Notes under the pieces: generated by a model
Seen by the model: only the letters and a program-made list of their open reading frames with translations
What the model was told of the DNA's origin: nothing
Database searches by the model: none
In this document: positions 7,420 to 14,344 of the stretch, one piece after another
Layout of the letters: each line of letters opens with the position of its first letter
Numbering within the stretch: position 1 is the stretch's first letter
Assembly: GCA_028869615.1 (NCBI GenBank)
Contig: JAGWRQ010000006.1
Coordinates: 1-24,797, forward strand
Direction of reading: 5' to 3'
Source of the DNA: Candidatus Methylomirabilota bacterium
Lineage (GTDB): Bacteria; Methylomirabilota; Methylomirabilia; Methylomirabilales; Methylomirabilaceae
DNA length: 24,797 nucleotides
Translations under genes and position numbers: made by a program

Positions 7420-8421
7420 CTACTCCAAAAAGTTCCAGATAATCATCCTCAGCATGTCCTTCGGGCTGTTTCGGAGCCCGCGGACGACGGAAGCCTCGAA
7501 GCCGGAGTGCATCTTGCAGTTCTGGCAGCGCGGGTCCTGACGCGACTCCCAGTAGTCCCAATCCACACTTTGCCAGAACTCCTCAAACGTCCGAAAGTAC
7601 TTCTCCCCGATCAGGTAACATGGTCCCCTCCAGCCTTGTGGGGTATAGGTCACCGTGCTCCACGGCGAGCAGGGGTACTCGCGCAGGCCGGCCGCAAATT
7701 CGAGGAACATCGGGGTGGAGGTCAGTCGATATCGCTTCGACAGATCGAGAACCCTTCGGAACTTTTGGTGGATCTCCTCGCGAGCCAGAAAGAAATCGGA
7801 CTCGATCGAGGCATAGTGATACCCTGGCGAGAGGAGCATCCCGTCCACCTGGTGCTCCCGCAGCAGACGGCACAACGCCTCGACCTCGTCAAGGTCGGTC
7901 TCCTTGAAGATGGTCGTGTTTGTCGTCATGCGGTAGCCCAACCGCTTGCCTTCCTTGATCATGTCGAGCGCCTTATCGAAAACGCCTTCCCTGTCGCAGA
8001 CCTGATCGTGGGTCTGCCTCAGCCCGTCCAGGTGAATATTAAGCGTGAGCCGGTTATGTGGTGCGATCAGGCCATAGACGGTTCGATCAAGCAGCAATCC
8101 GTTCGTACACAGGTAAATGTGCCGCTTGCGGGCGATAATCCCCTCCACCAGCCCTTTCAGTTCAGGGTAGATGGTGGGCTCCCCGCCGCAGATCGAGACG
8201 ACCGGGGCGCCCGAATCATCCGCCGCCTTCAGGCACTCATCCAGCGTCAACCGGTCCTCGATCCTCCCGGTATGCCGCTCCACGGAGCAGCCCAGACAGG
8301 CCAGGTTACAGGTGTACAGCGGTTCGAGCATGAGGACGAACGGATACCGCTTGTTCCCTTTGAGTCCGTGGCGGATCTGGTGCTTGATCATATCCGTTGT
8401 GATGTGCAGCGGAAATCTCAT
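7420..8421 (-). CDS. hpnH: Hopanoid biosynthesis radical SAM protein HpnH (adenosylhopane synthase)
   Basis: A 333-residue radical SAM enzyme. The cluster motif C-N-L-A-C-L-G-C is at C38, C42 and C45, followed by the S-I-C-G-G-E-P-T SAM-binding strand. The N-terminal L-K-G-N-K-R-Y-P-F-V-L-M-L-E-P-L segment is characteristic of HpnH. In characterised bacteria HpnH attaches the 5'-deoxyadenosyl radical to diploptene and makes adenosylhopane, the first step of the extended C35 hopanoids. A further cysteine cluster occurs near the C-terminus (C-Q-N-C). The ATG at 8421 has GGAG seven bases upstream and overlaps the previous stop as ATGA. With shc and hpnG it gives a compact route from squalene to ribosylhopane; later tailoring genes are not in the window. 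Confidence 0.93.
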   Translation of the reverse strand: MRFPLHITTDMIKHQIRHGLKGNKRYPFVLMLEPLYTCNLACLGCSVERHTGRIEDRLTLDECLKAADDSGAPVVSICGGEPTIYPELKGLVEGIIARKRHIYLCTNGLLLDRTVYGLIAPHNRLTLNIHLDGLRQTHDQVCDREGVFDKALDMIKEGKRLGYRMTTNTTIFKETDLDEVEALCRLLREHQVDGMLLSPGYHYASIESDFFLAREEIHQKFRRVLDLSKRYRLTSTPMFLEFAAGLREYPCSPWSTVTYTPQGWRGPCYLIGEKYFRTFEEFWQSVDWDYWESRQDPRCQNCKMHSGFEASVVRGLRNSPKDMLRMIIWNFLE

Positions 8422-9218
8422 GATAGCACTCCGCGACCGACAAATCTGTGCACCGTTGACCACTGCCAGTAGCGTTTGAAGGCCATCCACGTAATTGGGA
8501 TGTACAGCAAGACCCCGGTCATCCCCAGCAGCATCTCGCCAATGGCAAAGGTCATCGAGAGATTAAAAATCAGGATGAGGTAGTAGAGCGTGACGCCAAA
8601 CAGGATCGGTTTCACCCCTCGGTCTAAGGTCGGCGCTGCCGAGAGCGCGCGATCGATCTGTTGAAACAGGGCGATTGTCACAAATCCCACAACCGCCCAC
8701 CCGAGGAAATTGGTGACCGGTACGCCAAAATAAAACCCAGGTTCCGGATATTCGTAGATCTTTCCCAGGAACCAGCGGTCGCCCCTCAGCGCGACCGGGT
8801 CGATCACTACGTCGATCAACATGAACAGAAAGGCCGTCAGCGCCAGGACCGGCCAGGATCGCCGGACGGTGACAACCTCTCGCTTGTTTGCGCCGATAGG
8901 CAGCCTGAGCCACTGTGCCAGCGCGAAGCTGACGTAGGCAAGGAAGGTAAATGAGAGGGAATCCATGAATGGGACATTACTGATCCAGAGCTCTCGACCC
9001 TTGGTGTCTGGAATATAACTGTAGAAACCGAAAGGAATCCCGTTTCTGGTGGAGGAGTACTCGGCCGTAAACGCCACGACCCAAGCGATTCCGGTAAACA
9101 GGACAGTCCGCCGCCACCCAATGGCGACAGATGCCGCCGTCAGATAGAACGCCAGGAACACAAAAACATAGGGTCTTAGGAAAACTGTCGCAATAAAGAG
9201 TTGGATCGCTTCCGCCAT
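8418..9218 (-). CDS. Carotenoid biosynthesis (CruF/DUF422-family) membrane protein
   Basis: A 266-residue integral membrane protein with about seven hydrophobic segments. Family features of DUF422 (PF04240) are visible: A-E-Y-S-S-T-R-N-G-I-P-F-G-F-Y-S-Y near residue 55, the P-F-M-D-S-L-S-F segment, D-V-V-I-D-P-V-A and the W-F-L-G-K-I-Y-E-Y-P strand, with F-Y-F-G-V-P-V-T-N-F-L-G-W after it. Characterised relatives are carotenoid 1',2'-hydratases (CruF) and archaeal bisanhydrobacterioruberin hydratase, which add water to a terminal isoprene double bond. Here it opens the hopanoid run and overlaps hpnH by 4 nt, with no carotenoid genes nearby. The ATG at 9218 is preceded by GAGGGAG. Its substrate could be a carotenoid, squalene or a hopanoid intermediate; I cannot tell which. 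Confidence 0.8.
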   Translation of the reverse strand: MAEAIQLFIATVFLRPYVFVFLAFYLTAASVAIGWRRTVLFTGIAWVVAFTAEYSSTRNGIPFGFYSYIPDTKGRELWISNVPFMDSLSFTFLAYVSFALAQWLRLPIGANKREVVTVRRSWPVLALTAFLFMLIDVVIDPVALRGDRWFLGKIYEYPEPGFYFGVPVTNFLGWAVVGFVTIALFQQIDRALSAAPTLDRGVKPILFGVTLYYLILIFNLSMTFAIGEMLLGMTGVLLYIPITWMAFKRYWQWSTVHRFVGRGVLS

Positions 9219-9233
9219 TCAGCTCCCTCGTAC

Positions 9234-9243
9234 TAACCGGTTA
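9234..9243. promoter_or_regulatory. 10-bp palindrome upstream of the CruF-like gene
   Basis: TAACCGGTTA is a perfect palindrome ending 16 nt before the ATG at 9218, just upstream of the ribosome binding site. Its place would suit an operator or an RNA element in the leader of the hopanoid run. I do not recognise it as the site of a named regulator, and a 10-bp palindrome can arise by chance. Confidence 0.2.
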
Positions 9244-9279
9244 CATGTTGCCCTGAATCCTGCGTGAACAGTCATGGGC

Positions 9280-9444
9280 TCAGTAGTAGGTCAGCGGGTC
9301 AGAGACGAAGTCGAAACCCAGCGTTCGGAGTTCTCCGGCCATCGGAATGGATACTACCCCAAGGGTAGGGTGCATTCCAAGTCGCAAACCTACCGTATTG
9401 TGGCAATATAGGCCACTGTGACTGATCAGCCATTGGCCGTTCAC
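9280..9444 (-). CDS. Short unrecognised ORF, 54 aa
   Basis: This reading frame starts at a GTG at 9444 (or an internal ATG at 9375) and ends at TGA 9280-9282. It reads smoothly, with mixed hydrophobic and charged residues, for example G-L-Y-C-H-N-T-V-G-L and M-A-G-E-L-R-T-L-G-F-D-F-V, and ends S-D-P-L-T-Y-Y. No Shine-Dalgarno precedes the GTG, and the frame closes upstream at a TGA about 24 nt before it. The 12-bp palindrome at 9454-9465 lies immediately upstream. It could be a small gene heading the hopanoid run, the tail of a decayed gene, or a chance frame. I recognise no domain. Confidence 0.3.
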   Translation of the reverse strand: MNGQWLISHSGLYCHNTVGLRLGMHPTLGVVSIPMAGELRTLGFDFVSDPLTYY

Positions 9445-9453
9445 GCGGGAGTC

Positions 9454-9465
9454 TGATATATATCA
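9454..9465. promoter_or_regulatory. FNR/CRP-family-like palindrome
   Basis: TGATATATATCA is a perfect 12-bp palindrome. It equals the inner core TGAT-N4-ATCA of the FNR-type box (TTGAT-N4-ATCAA), with C in place of the outer T and A. It lies between divergent genes, 104 nt before the DUF123 ATG at 9569 and 236 nt before the CruF-like ATG at 9218, so it could act on either side. The AT-rich centre could also serve as a -10 element. The regulator is not in the window. Confidence 0.3.
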
Positions 9466-9568
9466 CATTCAACCTGGCGCTGGCAATCTTAAAAGAACGC
9501 CGTGTGATTGCAGGATGATTACAAAGGTAGGACCTCCCATCCAGCGATCAACGCGTAAGGACGGCCCC

Positions 9569-9928
9569 ATGACGAGAGGGTGCTATCAACTTATCCTGTA
9601 TCTGCCAAAGGCGATGGCGCTCCAGGTAGGAAGGCGGGGAACGTTCCTCTTTCCGGCAGGACGATATGTCTATACGGGTAGCGCGTTGAACGGCGTGGAA
9701 AGGCGCCTGGCCAGACATCAACGACAGAACAAGAGGCTGCATTGGCATATCGACTATCTCTTACGCTATGCCAGGATTACACGTGTCAAGGTATTTCCGA
9801 CGCCGCGGCAAGTCGAATGCGCGCTGAATCGCAAGGCGCTCAGGCAGCCGGGGGCGCAGGTGGTCGCCAAAGGCTTTGGGTCCAGCGACTGCCGATGCGC
9901 GTCGCATCTGGTGTTCCTTGGGCAGTGA
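9569..9928 (+). CDS. DUF123 (GIY-YIG-like nuclease superfamily) protein
   Basis: A 119-residue protein matching DUF123 (PF01986). It has the G-C-Y-Q-L-I-L first strand in the place of GIY, the G-R-Y-V-Y-T-G-S-A second strand in the place of YIG, the G-V-E-R-R-L-A-R-H helix with its conserved Arg and His, L-H-W-H-I-D-Y-L-L, E-C-A-L-N, and the closing G-S-S-D-C-R-C-A-S-H-L-V. The fold is that of GIY-YIG nucleases; the cellular job of DUF123 is not established. I chose the ATG at 9569, with AAGGA about eight bases upstream, over one at 9515 because it places the family's first strand at the N-terminus. It stands alone, convergent with the aminotransferase 69 nt away. Confidence 0.82.
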   Translation: MTRGCYQLILYLPKAMALQVGRRGTFLFPAGRYVYTGSALNGVERRLARHQRQNKRLHWHIDYLLRYARITRVKVFPTPRQVECALNRKALRQPGAQVVAKGFGSSDCRCASHLVFLGQ

Positions 9929-9997
9929 CGAACGTGAAGCCTCATCGCGGGTACACCACGCGTTTCGCCTTATAGAGCCAGGAAGTGGTCCGGCAGA

Positions 9998-11116
9998 TCA
10001 TCTGTCGTAGAAGGCCTGGAAGGCATCCACCACATATTCCGCCATCGGCGGGGTCAGTTCCGGATAGATCGGCAGGGCCAATGCCTCTTTGGCAGCCTGT
10101 TCGGATACCGGCATATCCCCCTCCTTGTACCCGAGATACTTGAAGCAAGCCTGCAGGTGAAGCGGCACAGGGTAGTAGATGTCGTGGCCGATTCCTCGGG
10201 ACTCCAGGAAATGACTCAGCTCATCTCGTCTAGGGGCTCTGATCACATATTGATTGAACACGTGTCGTTCATTCTTGGGAATTTCTGGAAGTCGGATATG
10301 GTGCTCCAAGCCTCTGCTGCGGAAGAGGGCATCATACCGCTCGGCATTATTGATCCGCTGCTTCGTCCACTGATCGAGGCGCGTGAGCTTGACGCTCAGG
10401 ATGGCCGCCTGCAGTTCGTCAAGACGGAAGTTGCCGCCGAGAAGAGAATGGAGATATCTGGTTGACGCCCCGTGGTTTCGCAGAGCCACCAGTGTTGAGG
10501 CCAGGGAGGGGTCGTTGGTGATGACCATGCCGCCGTCACCGAAACCGCCCAGGTTTTTTGTCGGATAAAACGAGAAACAGCCTAACAGCCCGATGCAACC
10601 GGCCCTTCTACCGAATTCGTCCTCTGCCCCGATGGCCTGGGCGGCGTCTTCTATCACGGCGAGTTGGTGTTGAGCAGCCAACGCGCGGATCGGTTCCATC
10701 TCAGCGCAGCGACCGAACAGGTGGACGGGTAGGATTGCGCGGGTCCGCTCAGTAATCCGATCCGCGATCGGCTTCGGATCGATGGTGAAGCGGGTGGGAT
10801 CGATATCGACAAAAACCGGCCTGGCCCCGGACCTGGCGATAGATCCTGCCGTAGCGATGAAGGTATAAGGGGTCGTGATGACCTCATCGCCTGCGCCGAT
10901 GCCCAGGGCCATGAGAGCCAGCAGGAGGGCGTCGGTGCCTGAGGAGACGCCCACCGCGTGGGGAGCGCCACAATACCGCGCGATCTCCTCCTCAAGTCGG
11001 CGAACCCGAGGGCCAAGGACGAACTGCTGATCAGCGCACACCTCATCCATCGCGCGTCTGATCTCGCTCTTGATGGCGGCGTACTGGGCTTTAAGATCTA
11101 AAAAGGGGACTCGCAT
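9998..11116 (-). CDS. DegT/DnrJ/EryC1/StrS-family aminotransferase
   Basis: A 372-residue PLP enzyme, the normal length for sugar aminotransferases. It opens with M-R-V-P-F-L-D-L-K-A-Q-Y, typical of the family. The substrate and cofactor motifs are S-S-G-T-D-A-L (about 58-64), T-P-Y-T-F-I-A-T, the I-E-D-A-A-Q-A segment with Asp157, and S-F-Y-P-T-K-N-L-G with the PLP lysine at about 187. These enzymes transfer an amino group to a nucleotide-bound keto-sugar, giving amino sugars for O-antigen, glycans or lipid A. No other sugar-nucleotide gene is adjacent, so the sugar is unknown. I chose the ATG at 11116 rather than 11155 because it matches the family's start. A fair sigma70-like promoter lies 84-112 nt upstream. 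Confidence 0.9.
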   Translation of the reverse strand: MRVPFLDLKAQYAAIKSEIRRAMDEVCADQQFVLGPRVRRLEEEIARYCGAPHAVGVSSGTDALLLALMALGIGAGDEVITTPYTFIATAGSIARSGARPVFVDIDPTRFTIDPKPIADRITERTRAILPVHLFGRCAEMEPIRALAAQHQLAVIEDAAQAIGAEDEFGRRAGCIGLLGCFSFYPTKNLGGFGDGGMVITNDPSLASTLVALRNHGASTRYLHSLLGGNFRLDELQAAILSVKLTRLDQWTKQRINNAERYDALFRSRGLEHHIRLPEIPKNERHVFNQYVIRAPRRDELSHFLESRGIGHDIYYPVPLHLQACFKYLGYKEGDMPVSEQAAKEALALPIYPELTPPMAEYVVDAFQAFYDR

Positions 11117-11199
11117 GTATTCGCATCCATATGAGAAAGCGCCTGTGCTGCTCACATTCCGTCCGGTAGTTTCAAAATTCTACGCATGTCTGCGGGCGA

Positions 11200-11228
11200 A
11201 GTCTACAGCTTTTTTATGTCGCTGCCAA
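11200..11228 (-). promoter_or_regulatory. Sigma70-like promoter for the DegT aminotransferase
   Basis: On the minus strand, TTGGCA (11228-11223) and TAGACT (11205-11200) are separated by 17 nt, the ideal spacing. The -35 box matches the consensus at five of six bases and the -10 box at four. It lies about 84 nt before the ATG at 11116. The same -10 hexamer recurs in the promoter at 24391-24419. Confidence 0.4.
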
Positions 11229-11314
11229 ACCGGAGCCCTGTGGTTACCAAAGTCCGCACCCTATGCACTTCGCCACCCCTTGAAAAATTTTCTTTTCTCA
11301 CCTCCATTTTTTTC

Positions 11315-11342
11315 TTGCATTTCTGCCAAAACGCGATATAAG
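11315..11342 (+). promoter_or_regulatory. Sigma70-like promoter for the polyamine operon
   Basis: TTGCAT (11315-11320) and TATAAG (11337-11342) are 16 nt apart in an AT-rich stretch, 66 nt before the speD start. The -10 box matches at five of six bases; the -35 box is weak. Confidence 0.4.
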
Positions 11343-11408
11343 GCATTTGAACAAAGACGTACTGGGAGGTGAGTATCGAATAACAATTTCGCGAAGGGGG
11401 GTAGATCG

Positions 11409-11843
11409 TTGCAAGCACTCGGGAAACACCTGTTGGTGGAATTACACGGTTGTAACCCGGAGTCGCTGAAAAGCGCTGACGTTGTCAAGGAGATTCTGGT
11501 TTGCGCGGCGAATGCCTGTAAGGCTACCATCGTTGACACCTCCTTCCACGAGTTCAATCCTTTTGGTGTGAGCGGCGTGGTGGTGATCGCCGAATCTCAC
11601 ATCTCCATTCACACCTGGCCCGAATATCGGTATGCGGCGGTTGATATCTTCACCTGTGGAGATGTCCTCAGGCCGGAGGTGGCTGTTGACTACATCGCTG
11701 CCCGCTTTCGGTGTAAAAAGCCGTCGGTAGTCGAGATGCGGCGGGGCATCATCCCGGGACACGTAGGGAAGCTGATGCACAAATTCAGCTCGCCCATAGA
11801 GAAGGCTGTCGATGCCGATCAAGAACTTTCGCTGGTTCATTGA
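11409..11843 (+). CDS. speD: S-adenosylmethionine decarboxylase proenzyme
   Basis: A 144-residue bacterial class 1B (SpeH-type) AdoMet decarboxylase, which makes decarboxylated SAM, the aminopropyl donor for polyamines. The self-cleavage site is A-E-S-H-I-S-I-H-T-W-P-E, with Ser63 becoming the pyruvoyl group; His68 and Cys83 (T-C-G-D) are the processing and proton-donor residues. Length and spacing match the Bacillus subtilis type, which cleaves at the same number. The start is TTG, with AAGGGGGG about eight bases upstream and no ATG or GTG in frame before the upstream stop. The 3' end overlaps speE by 32 nt, so translation of the two is likely coupled. Confidence 0.95.
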   Translation: MQALGKHLLVELHGCNPESLKSADVVKEILVCAANACKATIVDTSFHEFNPFGVSGVVVIAESHISIHTWPEYRYAAVDIFTCGDVLRPEVAVDYIAARFRCKKPSVVEMRRGIIPGHVGKLMHKFSSPIEKAVDADQELSLVH

Positions 11844-12729
11844 AGCGTTGAGCCCCGAGGAGGGGCACTTGCACGGCATTCGACGCGCCCTGTTCTCCGC
11901 CCAGACCCCCTTTCAGTCGCTCGACATCATGGAACTCGGCAGCTACGGGAAGGCCCTTATCCTCGACGGCAAGATCCAGTCAAGTCTCTTCGATGAGTTC
12001 ATCTACCACGAGACATTGGTGCATCCGGCGATGTTCAGTCATCCCGCCCCCAAAAAGGTGTTTATTGTAGGCGGCGGGGAAGGGGCTACGTTGCGGGAAG
12101 TGCTTCGGCACCCCACCGTAGAACGGGCCCTGATGGTGGACATTGATGAGGAGGTTGTCAACCGATGTAAGGAGTTGTTGCCCGAGTGGCATAAAGGCGC
12201 GTTCGACGATCCGCGCGCCGAGATCCGCTTCCTGGATGCCAGACGCTACCTGGAAGAGACGGATGAGCGGTTCGATGTGATCATCATCGACATCTCGGAA
12301 CCGGTGGAAGAGGGTCCGGCCTATCTTCTCTTTACACGGGAGTTTTACCATATTGTCTATCGATGTCTGACGGATCAGGGGATCATCGCGTTGCAAGCCG
12401 GCTCGGTGAGTCTCGCCGACCTTTCCTGCTTTACTGCCATACACCAAACCTTGCGAACTGTATTTCCCGTTGTAGCCCCCTACTGGGCTAACATACCCAG
12501 CTTCGCCCTTCCCTGGGGATTCTCCGTGGCCTCCAAGCGGCCTGACCCACGAGCGTTGGGACCGGGTACCATCGATCGTCTCATCGCCGAACGGATCGGG
12601 CCTGATCTTCGGTATTACGATGGCCTGACGCATCAGATGTCCTTTCTCCTCCCAAAGTACGTGCGTCGGCACCTTGAGGAGGAGAAGCGGATCATTGAAG
12701 ACAACTCCCCCCTCTTTACCTTCCACTGA
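11812..12729 (+). CDS. speE: Polyamine aminopropyltransferase (spermidine/thermospermine synthase family)
   Basis: A 305-residue aminopropyltransferase that transfers the aminopropyl group from decarboxylated SAM to a polyamine. The N-terminal beta domain is followed by the SAM-type site G-G-G-E-G-A-T-L at 87-94, V-D-I-D-E-E-V-V at about 109, and D-A-R-R-Y-L at 142. The catalytic loop reads D-I-S-E-P (160-164), with Glu163 where the family normally has the catalytic Asp. The following E-E-G-P-A-Y-L-L-F-T and the later A-N-I-P-S-F-A-L-P-W-G-F resemble, from memory, plant ACL5 thermospermine synthase more than E. coli SpeE. The product could therefore be spermidine, thermospermine or aminopropylagmatine. 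The ATG at 11812 lies inside the end of speD with GAGAAGG upstream. The gene is followed 42 nt later by a decarboxylase. Confidence 0.88.
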   Translation: MPIKNFRWFIEALSPEEGHLHGIRRALFSAQTPFQSLDIMELGSYGKALILDGKIQSSLFDEFIYHETLVHPAMFSHPAPKKVFIVGGGEGATLREVLRHPTVERALMVDIDEEVVNRCKELLPEWHKGAFDDPRAEIRFLDARRYLEETDERFDVIIIDISEPVEEGPAYLLFTREFYHIVYRCLTDQGIIALQAGSVSLADLSCFTAIHQTLRTVFPVVAPYWANIPSFALPWGFSVASKRPDPRALGPGTIDRLIAERIGPDLRYYDGLTHQMSFLLPKYVRRHLEEEKRIIEDNSPLFTFH

Positions 12730-12771
12730 AAAGCCAGGGCATAGGAGTTGGGGTGTAACCCTGTCTGACTA

Positions 12772-14235
12772 ATGGTTTCCGAACGACAGTATAGAACCCC
12801 TCTCTTCGATGCGATGGTCAACCTTGCGGAGAGTCGGAAGGTCTCTTTTCACACCCCGGGGCACAAGAGCGGCAAGGGTATCTCGACGCGCTTTCGAAAG
12901 TTCGTCGGCCCCAAGATCTTTACCATCGACCTGACAACGCTTGATGAGGTCGATTGCCTGCAGCGGCCGGTGGGGGTCATCAAGGAGGCCCAGGAACTGG
13001 CCGCCGAGGCGTACGGGGCCGACCATTCCTTCTTTCTGATCAACGGGACCACTGGCGGCAATCATGCGATGATCCTGTCTACCGCCAGCCCTGGAGAAGA
13101 GATCCTCATCGCGAGGAACGCGCATAAATCGATCCTGACCGGGATCATCCTCAGCGGCGCCACACCGCGGTTCTTCCTGCCGGCCTTCGATCAGGATCTG
13201 GGTATGCTGTTAAACGTAACGGCCGAAGATGTCGGACGCGCCATCGCTCAGTATCCGAAGGCCAAGACCCTTTCTCTGACCACTCCCAATTACTACGGCG
13301 TGACGGCCGACTTGCGCGCCATCGTCTCCCTGGCCAAGCGCCGGGGAATCCTGACGCTGGTGGATGAGGCCCACGGCCCCCACCTCCATTTTCACCCGGC
13401 CCTGCCCACGTCGGCGCTCGACGCCGGAGCCGATCTCTGTGTCCAGTCCACCCATAAAATCCTGGGAGGCATGACTCAGTCCTCTATGCTGCATCTGAAA
13501 GGCCCAGCTATCGATTACCCCAGGGTTGTGAAGTTGCTGCTTCTCCTTCAAAGCACCAGCCCCTCCTACATTCTGATGGCCTCGTTAGATCTGGCCAGAA
13601 TGCAGATGGCGACCGAAGGGGAGAAGCTCTTAGGCAAAGCCATCAATCTGGCGCAAGACGCCAGGGACCGCATCAATCGGATTCCCGGCCTGTTCTGCTT
13701 TGGTGAGACCGATCTGCGCGGCAGTGATTTCTTCCTGGATGTAACGAAACTTACCATCTGCGTCAAACAACTCGGTCTCAGCGGGTTCGAGGTTTCTGCT
13801 CTCCTGAACACCGAGTTCGGCATTCAGGTAGAGATGGCCGACCTGTTCAATATTCTGGTGATCGTCAGTATCGGGGACAGAAGGGACGACCTGGACCGAT
13901 TGGTGGCGGCGCTGGGCAGCGTGGCTGAGCGCGGCGCCCGCTCCCAAAATCTGCAAGCCATCCCCTCCCTGCTTCCGCCCCTTGGTCAGCAGTTCCATCA
14001 GTCTCCGCGGGATGCCTTCTTTGCTCCCTCGGAGTATCTGCCGCTTGCCAAAGCGGAGGGACGCATCAGCGCCGACATTGTGACCATCTACCCCCCCGGC
14101 GTGCCTGTCCTTGTACCCGGCGAAGAGGTAGGATCTTCGGCCATCGACTACCTGCGCTCACTTGCCTCCTACGGCGCGAGAATCGACGGAGTCCTGGAGT
14201 TGGACGAACCTCAGATTCGCGTCGTGCGCGATTGA
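12772..14235 (+). CDS. Orn/Lys/Arg decarboxylase, aspartate-aminotransferase fold (probably arginine decarboxylase)
   Basis: A 487-residue PLP decarboxylase of the major Orn/Lys/Arg domain family, the size of Bacillus SpeA and without the N-terminal wing domain of the larger enterobacterial enzymes. It shows F-H-T-P-G-H-K at 26-32, the N-G-T-T-G-G-N-H phosphate loop at 91-98, V-D-E-A-H-G at 197-202 (the Asp that binds the PLP nitrogen) and S-T-H-K at 226-229 with the PLP lysine. It supplies the diamine precursor (agmatine, putrescine or cadaverine) for the preceding speD and speE. Arginine is the commonest substrate of this size class, but the sequence alone does not decide. No good Shine-Dalgarno directly precedes the ATG; TAGGAG is about 26 nt upstream. 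Confidence 0.88.
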   Translation: MVSERQYRTPLFDAMVNLAESRKVSFHTPGHKSGKGISTRFRKFVGPKIFTIDLTTLDEVDCLQRPVGVIKEAQELAAEAYGADHSFFLINGTTGGNHAMILSTASPGEEILIARNAHKSILTGIILSGATPRFFLPAFDQDLGMLLNVTAEDVGRAIAQYPKAKTLSLTTPNYYGVTADLRAIVSLAKRRGILTLVDEAHGPHLHFHPALPTSALDAGADLCVQSTHKILGGMTQSSMLHLKGPAIDYPRVVKLLLLLQSTSPSYILMASLDLARMQMATEGEKLLGKAINLAQDARDRINRIPGLFCFGETDLRGSDFFLDVTKLTICVKQLGLSGFEVSALLNTEFGIQVEMADLFNILVIVSIGDRRDDLDRLVAALGSVAERGARSQNLQAIPSLLPPLGQQFHQSPRDAFFAPSEYLPLAKAEGRISADIVTIYPPGVPVLVPGEEVGSSAIDYLRSLASYGARIDGVLELDEPQIRVVRD

Positions 14236-14258
14236 GCCCGCCACCTCGAACTTTTCCA

Positions 14259-14287
14259 TTGCTTTTTCACCACCTTTTCCGTATATT
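14259..14287 (+). promoter_or_regulatory. Sigma70-like promoter for secDF
   Basis: TTGCTT (14259-14264) and TATATT (14282-14287) are separated by exactly 17 nt in an AT-rich stretch after the decarboxylase stop, and lie about 58 nt before the secD ATG. Both hexamers are close to consensus, at four and five of six bases. Confidence 0.45.
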
Positions 14288-14344
14288 TTGCCGTCCGATT
14301 GTTCCCGATGTGTTGCCTTTCATTGAAGAGACGAGCAAGGCATC

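Larger units (their letters stand above)
9219..9568. other. Divergent intergenic region with palindromes and a short ORF
   Basis: This 350-nt spacer separates the minus-strand hopanoid run from the plus-strand DUF123 gene. It holds a 10-bp palindrome at 9234-9243, an ORF at 9280-9444 (minus), an inverted repeat CTACCC-CAA-GGGTAG at 9354-9368 inside that ORF, and a 12-bp palindrome at 9454-9465. No strong sigma70 promoter was found for the minus strand directly before 9218, and no terminator hairpin with a T-run is present. Confidence 0.6.
11117..11408. other. Divergent promoter region, aminotransferase / speD
   Basis: This 292-nt spacer is visibly more AT-rich than its flanks, with runs of A and T at 11205-11216 and 11281-11320. 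It holds a promoter candidate on each strand (11200-11228 minus, 11315-11342 plus). It also holds GGGAGGTGA at 11365-11373, a strong ribosome-binding-like sequence with no usable start after it. No RNA gene was recognised. Confidence 0.6.

Noticed and set aside
7249..8472. Long plus-strand open frame opposite hpnH and the shc start (407 codons)
   Set aside because: It is the antisense shadow of two certain genes, with no family features.
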